The translations under genes were made by a program, and so were the position numbers. 64,000 bases of DNA, taken from NCBI RefSeq assembly GCF_001435845.1, contig NZ_CM003596.1, positions 1,736,001 to 1,800,000 on the forward strand, written 5' to 3'. Every line of letters begins with the position of its first letter. Within the stretch, counting starts at the first letter, position 1. Under the pieces are notes generated by a model, which saw only the letters and a list, made by a program, of their open reading frames with translations, was not told the origin of the DNA and did no database searches. This document shows, one piece after another, positions 57,791-64,000 of the stretch. This stretch comes from Psychrobacter sp. P11G3. GTDB lineage: Bacteria > Pseudomonadota > Gammaproteobacteria > Pseudomonadales > Moraxellaceae.

Positions 57791-58394
57791 AAGAATCCTT
57801 GGTAAGTATAAGTTGCTGTAAATTCAGCAAACTTGATGCATACCACTGATAACCGTTCACCACGCTGCTCTTATTAGCATTACCGAGCAACATGAAATTG
57901 TCGATAATTAGAAACCAAGCCAATAGAGCTTAGCGTCTTTATAATAAATGCGTTCGTGCTGTCTGACGTATTTTGGTGGTAGTGCCGAGTGTCTTATCCT
58001 TGCTTGATATACGCTCATTATCAATGCTTTGTCCAAAGCAGATAAAGGCAAACAGCAACCAATCTAGACCCTAGTTATAGGCCAGTAGATAAGATATGAG
58101 TCAAAAATAACGGATATTTTTAAAGGTTATTTAAGTACACAAAATCATCGGCAACAATTACTTATGGTCATCCTAGACCCAAAATCGCAGGCGATGTTAT
58201 CAATCTCATAATTCACGAAAGCCTAAGCTAACGTGGCGACGCAGTATAGCACAATAAAAAAATATATGTACCTATTTCTTCAATTACTGAGTAAATAAGC
58301 ACTAACAGTGTTGATAATAAACAAGTTTAGGTGTTTTATTTAATACCTAAAGCAAAATTGAATAACTAAAGTAAATGAACTACTCGCTATTTAT
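57791..58394 (-). promoter_or_regulatory. Long upstream region of the DEAD-box helicase gene
   Basis: Six hundred bases without a coding region on either strand lie directly upstream of the helicase start. Cold-inducible helicase genes in related bacteria often have long 5' leaders, so this is a candidate. I could not define a promoter or a stable fold by eye. Confidence 0.4.
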
Positions 58395-59477
58395 CTATCG
58401 TACTACTTTGACTTCTGTGACATAGGTAGGTAGCTGCCATGCCCCGCCCGCCTCGATTAGACGGCAAAGTCCTGTGGTGCTTTCATGACTTTTTTCAAAT
58501 GTACGGCCCGTCCATAGCCAATCGGTTTTGCTCATGCAATCACCGATACCGCGTCCTTTTTGTACAGAGGTAAGCTTACCTTTATCGTAGCCAGTAGCAT
58601 TGGTCGTTACCAACGTTGGTTTATAAGGTTTACTGTCATTGATTACCCAAACCCCTGCTCCAGCGTTATAAGCGCCTGTCCAGCACTCATGCTGTGCCAA
58701 CAGCTGCGAGCCATTTAGACGACTGATACGCCAAGGTGATTTGTCTGAAAGATTGGGACAAACGCTGTCTGCATCTTTCATTGTGCCTTTTACCAATGAT
58801 GCCAACTGAGAGGACCTCATCACAAATTTTTTGTCATTACCATCGTCCGCTTTGGCACTTGGCACGACAAACCGTAGTATTGGCGCAGCTTTGGGAGGCA
58901 ATATACCGCCACTAGATTTAACAGCATCGTCATTTTTGATAAAAGCACTGGATGTACCAACGCGACCTTGGAACTCATCGGCTTTTAGCATAGCAGCACT
59001 GGCACCTTTGTCAGAGAGCTGCCAACGTGAATTGCGCAAGGCCAACGTAATCTTGCTAGATTTGGTCAACGCCTCTAACAATGCGGCTACCTGTGCTTGA
59101 GTAAGCTCAGCATTACCTGCAGCGGCTGAATACGGCTTAGTCTCGCCATAATCCTTGTCATTAATAAACAACGAGATGCGATGACGATTACCAAGCTGCA
59201 TTAAGGCTTTAGACGAGCTGTCCTTTGCCCCGCCAAGCTTTACTTTACCATCCACGCTAGCATTCGCACCTGCGCGGCGTACGAGCAATATAGAAACCGG
59301 AAACTCACTATTATTCTCTGCTTGATAGCCTGCCAGCCGGCACGTACGCGTATTATCACAAACGACTTGCCAGTCTTGACTGGTAAACTCAGTCGATGTA
59401 CTGGCCATACTAGTGGTACTGAATAAAGCTGTGCTAAGCGCTGCAAATACAGGCAGTAATATTTTATTTTTTATCAT
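58395..59477 (-). CDS. DUF1176 domain exported protein
   Basis: Starting at 59477 the product (360 residues) begins with a clear signal peptide (NKILLPVFAALSTALFSTTS, cleavage near SMA-S). The DUF1176 domain follows (FTSQDWQVVCDNTRTCRLAG, FPVSILLVRRAG). A C-terminal part has paired cysteines (SVCPNLSDKSPW, LLAQHECWTGAYN, IGDCMSKTDWLW). It should be periplasmic; no activity is known to me. The frame stays open for 73 codons upstream, and a near-perfect ribosome binding site (AAAGGTGAT) precedes the ATG at 59687, whereas none precedes 59477. Translation may thus begin earlier, adding a polar Asn/Asp-rich segment of 70 residues before the signal peptide. Confidence 0.78.
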   Translation of the reverse strand: MIKNKILLPVFAALSTALFSTTSMASTSTEFTSQDWQVVCDNTRTCRLAGYQAENNSEFPVSILLVRRAGANASVDGKVKLGGAKDSSSKALMQLGNRHRISLFINDKDYGETKPYSAAAGNAELTQAQVAALLEALTKSSKITLALRNSRWQLSDKGASAAMLKADEFQGRVGTSSAFIKNDDAVKSSGGILPPKAAPILRFVVPSAKADDGNDKKFVMRSSQLASLVKGTMKDADSVCPNLSDKSPWRISRLNGSQLLAQHECWTGAYNAGAGVWVINDSKPYKPTLVTTNATGYDKGKLTSVQKGRGIGDCMSKTDWLWTGRTFEKSHESTTGLCRLIEAGGAWQLPTYVTEVKVVR

Positions 59478-59849
59478 AAAGGTGGGTTGTTCTTTTATTT
59501 TTTTAGGTATGTTTTCTGAATAATGCTCTACAGTGATGTTTTTAGGATTTTTATTAGACTGGGCACTATCTTTATAGCTATTGTTATCATAATTATTATC
59601 GTCATAGGTAATGCCTAACCTACTAACACCAGTTAAATCAGCGTCTCTTGATAGCGACATATTGTTTATATAATTATTATCTTTCATAATCATCACCTTT
59701 CAGTAGAAGAAGTATAAACACCTATCTATTGTAATGGTGCTCGGCTATCTTAACGCACTAGTGTTTCTATCTGTTGTACTAATGTATCATTGTGTAAAGA
59801 CAAAAGGAAGACCTAACATGGGTTGTATTCATTTTTATAAATACAAATA

Positions 59850-59884
59850 AAAAGGCTGATAAGTTATTTGCTTATCAGCCTTGC
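59850..59884 (-). terminator. Intrinsic terminator after the glutathione transferase gene
   Basis: A perfect 12-bp stem, AAGGCTGATAAG (59852-59863) with 59871-59882, followed on the minus strand by TTTTATTTGTAT. Confidence 0.88.
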
Positions 59885-59951
59885 TGCTGTGTTTAAGATT
59901 TATTTATATTTAAACTGTACTACTAGATATAAACTATATTAAGTACCTGGT

Positions 59952-60773
59952 TTAGTCGATTGGTTTTAGCTCTAGCGCTACTGCACGTTTGACTGCAGGA
60001 CGTTCAGCGATTTTCTTAGCCCAACGCTGCAAGTGTTTGTAGTCTTCTACTTGTAAAAATTCTGCCGCGTCATAGAGCTTACCCAGTACCAACTGGCCAT
60101 ACCAAGACCAGACAATCATATCCGCAATGTTGTAATCAGACTCATCATTGCCGCACAGGTACTCATGATCTTTTAGATGCGTGTCTAATACATCGAGCTG
60201 ACGCTTGGTTTCCATCGTATAGCGATTAATTGGATACTCTAGAGGTTCAGGCGCATACGCATAAAAGTGTCCAAAGCCGCCACCTAAGAAAGGTGCGCTA
60301 CCCATTTGCCACATAATCCAAGACAAACAATCTGCTCGCGCTTTGCCAGTAGCCAGTGGCAGAAACTTATCAAACTTTTCTGCTAGATACATTAAGATAG
60401 CGCCCGACTCAAAGAGTGCTATCGGCTCGCCTGCTATATCAGTAGAATGATCGACCAAAGCTGGAATCTTTGAATTAGGGTTTATCTCTACAAACCCTGA
60501 GCCAAACTGCTCACCTTTAGAAATATCAATCTTATAGGCATCATATGCTGCTCCGTCAATGCCAAGCTCTGCCAGCTCTTCTAATAGTATGTTTACCTTG
60601 ACACCATTTGGCGTATTTAACGAGTACAGCTGTAACGGGGCATCACCAACGGGCAGCTCTTTATCATAGCGAGCTCCAGACGTTGAACTGTTAATACTAG
60701 CAAACTTGCCGCCGTTGTCTTTATCTTGCGTCCAAACTTTTGGTGGTACGTATTTATTATTATCTTGACTCAT
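59952..60773 (-). CDS. yghU: YghU-type glutathione S-transferase (disulfide-bond oxidoreductase)
   Basis: A 273-residue nu-class glutathione transferase that aligns closely to E. coli YghU from end to end. Shared segments include LPVGDAPLQLYSLNTPNGVK, SSGFVEINPNSKIPALVDH-like sequence, GGGFGHFYAYAPEPLEYPIN and YKHLQRWAKKIAERPAVKR. YghU binds two glutathiones and has disulfide-bond reductase and organic peroxide reductase activity. The thioredoxin-fold active region around NTPNGVKVNILLEEL has Thr/Asn, as in YghU, and no Cys. The C-terminus is about 20 residues shorter than in E. coli. Cytoplasmic, monocistronic, probable oxidative-stress role. Confidence 0.93.
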   Translation of the reverse strand: MSQDNNKYVPPKVWTQDKDNGGKFASINSSTSGARYDKELPVGDAPLQLYSLNTPNGVKVNILLEELAELGIDGAAYDAYKIDISKGEQFGSGFVEINPNSKIPALVDHSTDIAGEPIALFESGAILMYLAEKFDKFLPLATGKARADCLSWIMWQMGSAPFLGGGFGHFYAYAPEPLEYPINRYTMETKRQLDVLDTHLKDHEYLCGNDESDYNIADMIVWSWYGQLVLGKLYDAAEFLQVEDYKHLQRWAKKIAERPAVKRAVALELKPID

Positions 60774-61101
60774 AATTTATCCTCGGTTTGTATTTATGAC
60801 TGCCGCGAAGGTTTACTATAACGATAACTTATAACGACTTTAAAGTCCTCTCTTGTAATCAATGTTGTGTTTCTACTGCCAAAGTAAATAGAGACGAGCT
60901 ATTAGCACGCATCGAATTTTTTGTCTTATTTCGCCTCTTTGCCTTTTCATTAGCTACCCTTTACATCGTTGCTCTTATATTAGTTACTTTGAGTCACTTT
61001 TATTATGAGCTAGGCTTTTTTATACTACTCAGCTTGCATAGTGATCTGCTCGCAAATCCGCTATTTTCTTACTTCATAACGAGACGTTCAATGGGACTCA
61101 C
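60774..61101. other. Divergent intergenic region
   Basis: A 328-base region between the divergent glutathione transferase and DHA2 exporter genes. No open frame, hairpin or clear operator was seen; it must hold both promoters. Confidence 0.5.
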
Positions 61102-62478
61102 ATGGTAACGCTCACTCCGACTCAAGATAAATACCTGCCTTATGTACTAGCGGTAGCGCTATTTATGCAAATTTTAGACGCTACTATTTTGAACACCTCG
61201 TTGCCACAAATGGCGCAGGCACTCGGTGAGTCACCACTAAAGATGCAGTGGGCAGTCATCAGCTACGCATTAACCTTGGCGATTTTTATCCCTATCAGTG
61301 GTTTTTTAGCGGATAAATATGGCACACGCCGCGTATTTTTATCAGCGGTCATCATTTTTTGTATTGGCTCATTACTTTGCGCGGCGTCGCAAACGCTAGA
61401 TTTTTTGGTTGCTTCACGTGTGGTACAGGGTATCGGCGGTGCCATGATGACGCCTGTCGCTCGTTTGATATTGGTTAAGTCTTACCCGCGCAATAAGCTG
61501 CTTACTGTGATGAACTTTGCTGTGATACCTGCATTGGTTGCGCCACTAGTCGGTCCAGTATTGGGTGGCTATATCGTGCAATACGCCAGCTGGCATTGGA
61601 TATTTTTGATCAATATACCGATGGGTGTGGCAGGTTTTATTATGGGTAAAAAACTGGTGCCAGCGCTATATGAAGATACCAAGCGTCTTGACTGGACAGG
61701 GTTTGTATTGTTTGCCGCAGCTGCTTGCGGATTCACACTGGCTGTCGAGTTTGGTTCACAGACAGGTCGCGGAGTTTATGGGTTGTTGCTTGGATTAGGC
61801 GCAAGTCTATTGATCGGTGCGTATGTCTGGCATGCCAAACGGCGAGCAGCTCCCCTGTTTCCACTGAGCTTGTTTGATATTCGCACCTTTCGAATTGGTA
61901 TTACAGGCAATTTGTTTACGCGGCTTGGTATCAGTGCAGTACCATTTTTGCTGCCTCTACTACTACAAGTGGTGTTTGAGTACTCACCTTCGCAAGCAGG
62001 TTGGCTGCTTGCCCCAATTGCGGTGGGTGCTATAGGTATCAAACCTTGGGTTAGCAAAATTATTCAGCGGTTTAGCTACCGTAAAGTGCTGGTCTACAAT
62101 ACTTTGTTTATGGGTTCACTTATTATTGTACTGGCGCAGTTTAACGATGCGTCGCAGTGGCTATGGTTTATACCTATTTTGACCATCATGGGTGCCTGCA
62201 ACTCTATGCAGTTCAGTGCGATGAATACGATTACTATTGGCGATTTACAGGGCACACAAACCAGTAGTGGCAATAGCTTAATGGCGGTCAATCAGCAGCT
62301 AGCGATTAGCTTTGGCATTGCGTTCGGTGCCGCTGTGTTAAATCTATTACGTGAGCGTCTACAGATGGATACACTAGTTGCGTTCCAAACCACTTATTGG
62401 ATATTGGGCATTTTGACCATTCTCTCGGGGCTGTATTTTTTACGTCTGAAACCTGAGGATGGACGCGGTTTATACTAG
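61102..62478 (+). CDS. DHA2-family MFS multidrug exporter (MdtD/EmrB-like)
   Basis: A 458-residue drug:proton antiporter-type protein with about 14 hydrophobic segments. The first helix carries LDATILNTSLPQMA, the DHA signature (LDxTIVNxALP). The loop motif is GFLADKYGTRRVFL, and antiporter motif C is in helix 5 (ALVAPLVGPVLGGYI). Closest in feel to E. coli MdtD. The protein should export drugs or metabolites across the inner membrane. No membrane-fusion or outer-membrane partner adjoins it. Transcription ends at the hairpin at 62584. Confidence 0.88.
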   Translation: MVTLTPTQDKYLPYVLAVALFMQILDATILNTSLPQMAQALGESPLKMQWAVISYALTLAIFIPISGFLADKYGTRRVFLSAVIIFCIGSLLCAASQTLDFLVASRVVQGIGGAMMTPVARLILVKSYPRNKLLTVMNFAVIPALVAPLVGPVLGGYIVQYASWHWIFLINIPMGVAGFIMGKKLVPALYEDTKRLDWTGFVLFAAAACGFTLAVEFGSQTGRGVYGLLLGLGASLLIGAYVWHAKRRAAPLFPLSLFDIRTFRIGITGNLFTRLGISAVPFLLPLLLQVVFEYSPSQAGWLLAPIAVGAIGIKPWVSKIIQRFSYRKVLVYNTLFMGSLIIVLAQFNDASQWLWFIPILTIMGACNSMQFSAMNTITIGDLQGTQTSSGNSLMAVNQQLAISFGIAFGAAVLNLLRERLQMDTLVAFQTTYWILGILTILSGLYFLRLKPEDGRGLY

Positions 62479-62582
62479 AGCGTATTGTCAATAGAGACAA
62501 GTTTTCTATTGAGTGAGATTTTACGTACGACAAGTCTCTATTCTGTATAGCCAAAACGTTAGAAATAGCTTATCTATAGACA

Positions 62583-62633
62583 GAAAAAAGCCAGCATGCG
62601 ATTGGATTATCAATCTCATACTGGCTTTTTTTA
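62583..62633. terminator. Bidirectional intrinsic terminator
   Basis: AAAAAGCCAG plus a broken inner stem (GATTG/CAATC) pairs with CTGGCTTTTT across 62585-62631. T-runs occur on both strands; it lies between convergent genes. Confidence 0.88.
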
Positions 62634-62655
62634 TAACGACTTACATCAACAAATA

Positions 62656-63135
62656 TTATGCGTCATCATCACTCATTTGCGATTGGATGTAGCGCTCTAC
62701 ACCAATACTTTCTATCAAGTCCTGCTGCGTCTCTAACCAGTCTTCATACTCTTCATTGCCATCTTTTAGCGTGACTAATAGCTGGCGAGAGACATAATCC
62801 GACTTTGTCTCACACAAGGTGACAGCATCAGTAATAATATCGAACTTTTGTCTCTCAAGACGTAAGTTGCACTCGATAATTTCTGGTACATCTTCACCGA
62901 CCAATACCTTGCCCAGTTCCTGCAAGTTTGGCAAACCGCCTAGCAATAAAATACGAGCGATTAGGTCGTCTGACCATTTCATCTCAGCAATAGATTGCTT
63001 ATACAATGAGTCATTAAGCGCCTCTAGCCCCCAATGACGTGCAATACGAGCATGCAAAAAATACTGGTTGATGGCAATCAGTGACTGCCCAAGTACTTTG
63101 TTTAACGCGCGAATAACTTCTTTATCCCCTGTCAT
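62656..63135 (-). CDS. bfr: Bacterioferritin, heme-binding subunit without ferroxidase centre
   Basis: A 159-residue bacterioferritin. Aligned to E. coli Bfr without gaps over the first 130 residues, it keeps the heme ligand M52 (AEMKWSDD) and E51 and E94. It has lost most of the di-iron site: E18 is S18, H54 is W54, E127 is N127 and H130 is Y130. It should bind heme and help release iron but not oxidise Fe2+. The neighbouring gene, 68 bases upstream on the same strand, has the opposite pattern. The two therefore very probably co-assemble into one 24-mer, as in Neisseria BfrA/BfrB. Confidence 0.94.
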   Translation of the reverse strand: MTGDKEVIRALNKVLGQSLIAINQYFLHARIARHWGLEALNDSLYKQSIAEMKWSDDLIARILLLGGLPNLQELGKVLVGEDVPEIIECNLRLERQKFDIITDAVTLCETKSDYVSRQLLVTLKDGNEEYEDWLETQQDLIESIGVERYIQSQMSDDDA

Positions 63136-63203
63136 TACCTTTCTCCCTTAATCTCTATTATTTATGCTAAATACTGTGAATGCTATTCATACGTAGGATG
63201 ATA

Positions 63204-63692
63204 TCAGACAATATTAGGAGTAACTTCAGCCATTTGGCTTTGTAGGTAATTCGGTAGACCAATCATGTCGATGAGACGGAGCTGCTGCTCAAGCCAGTGC
63301 GCATGATCTTCTTCGGTGTCTTTCAACTGCTCAACCAGCATCTCACGCGTGACATAGTCATGCTCTGCTTCGCAAAGTGCGATACCTTCTTTTAGATGCT
63401 TTTGTACTTGGTACTCTAAATCTAGATCAAACTGCAACATCTCAGGGACAGTCGCACCAATATGAATAGCGTCGACTGACATCTTTGGCGTGCCACTCAA
63501 CATCAAGATACGGCGAATGATATTTTGTGCATGTAGCGTTTCGTCTTCCATTTCATGATGGATACGGTCGTATAACTTGCCATAGTGCCACTCAGCATAC
63601 ATCTCTGAATGAATAAAATATTGGTCACGAGCAGCAAGCTCACCACCTAGTAAGAAATTCAAATAATCAATAACTTTCTGACTACCTATCAT
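63204..63692 (-). CDS. bfr: Bacterioferritin, ferroxidase subunit without heme ligand
   Basis: A 162-residue bacterioferritin. The ferroxidase residues are all present: E18, E51, H54 (DETLHAQN), E93 (equivalent to E94), and the Glu and His of [11 protein letters not shown]. The heme ligand M52 is replaced by T52. It therefore oxidises and stores iron but should not bind heme at the subunit interface by itself. The start at 63692 is chosen because GGGGAG lies 8 bases upstream and gives the usual N-terminus ([12 protein letters not shown]); an earlier in-frame start at 63737 would add 15 residues. It is transcribed ahead of its partner subunit gene. Confidence 0.94.
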   Translation of the reverse strand: MIGSQKVIDYLNFLLGGELAARDQYFIHSEMYAEWHYGKLYDRIHHEMEDETLHAQNIIRRILMLSGTPKMSVDAIHIGATVPEMLQFDLDLEYQVQKHLKEGIALCEAEHDYVTREMLVEQLKDTEEDHAHWLEQQLRLIDMIGLPNYLQSQMAEVTPNIV

Positions 63693-63737
63693 AACGCGTA
63701 CTCCCCTATTTATTTTTACCGATCGCCGTACATCCAC

Positions 63738-64000
63738 AATTTATTATATAAGGATAGCATAATTGGCAAACTAATCAGTAAAAATCAAAATCAACAAAAT
63801 GGCTTCTAATCTCAGGTAAATATAGTAGCATACAGGCGCAGTATAGGGTGTAACGTTATGAACTAAGAATAAGATGCTAATTGAGAATCATAATTAGCTA
63901 CAAACAACTAGTATTGATATGTGTTATGTAACATGCTGGCGTTTGAGTGAGATTATATGGACGCTTGCACCCGACCCTTTATGTATAATAAATTTAGATG
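63738..64000. other. Upstream region of the bacterioferritin pair
   Basis: No coding region visible. The AT-rich bases near 63740-63900 should carry the bfr promoter. TAATTGAGAATCATAATTA-like sequence near 63878-63896 is rich in the GATAAT-type half-sites recognised by Fur, but the match is only suggestive. Confidence 0.35.

Overview
The window looks like a chromosomal segment of a gammaproteobacterium of the family Moraxellaceae, most like Psychrobacter. This is an inference from moderately AT-rich DNA, the gene repertoire (AaaA-like autotransporter aminopeptidase, paired bacterioferritins, DUF2855, DUF1176 and DUF819 proteins) and ordinary AAGGA-type ribosome binding sites. No rRNA, tRNA or CRISPR array was seen.

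Layout. 1-9.4 kb: an NRAMP-related transporter, two LysR regulators, two small membrane-anchored proteins sharing a C-terminal peptide motif, two MFS exporters and a gamma-butyrobetaine-hydroxylase-like dioxygenase. 9.6-12.4 kb: PEP carboxylase. 12.6-20 kb: a complete trans-4-hydroxy-L-proline catabolic operon (epimerase, FAD dehydrogenase, DapA-type deaminase, semialdehyde dehydrogenase, AGCS symporter) read away from an AraC regulator. 20-25.5 kb: an accessory patch with a P4-type integrase, 1.3 kb of gene-free AT-rich DNA, two small exported proteins, a broken RhuM-Fic gene and mtfA. 25.6-32 kb: an autotransporter aminopeptidase, a TetR-controlled flavoprotein/DUF2855 pair with a clear palindromic operator, and a frameshifted GDSL esterase. 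32.2-36.2 kb: an Anbu proteasome-like operon (fused ATP-grasp/alpha-E protein, transglutaminase, Anbu peptidase).

36.3-51.7 kb is the most striking part: a giant retron locus. Four tightly packed genes encode a HEAT/BRCT protein, a 2566-residue beta-propeller/HEAT protein, a SWIM zinc-finger protein and a retron reverse transcriptase (NAxxH, YADD and VTG motifs). In front of them lies a structured region that, read on the minus strand, has the full order of a retron RNA: a1, AGC branch site, two stem-loops, a long msd hairpin, a2. It would be transcribed away from the operon, which is unusual. The gene set resembles the retrons I recall as type XIII (HEAT/ARM plus WHSWIM partners).

51.8-64 kb: a UvrA-like ABC protein lacking the UvrB-binding region, a DUF819 membrane protein, a DEAD-box helicase with a Gly/Arg tail and a 600-base upstream region, a DUF1176 protein, a YghU-type glutathione transferase, a DHA2 exporter, and two adjacent bacterioferritins that appear to have divided heme binding and ferroxidase activity between them.
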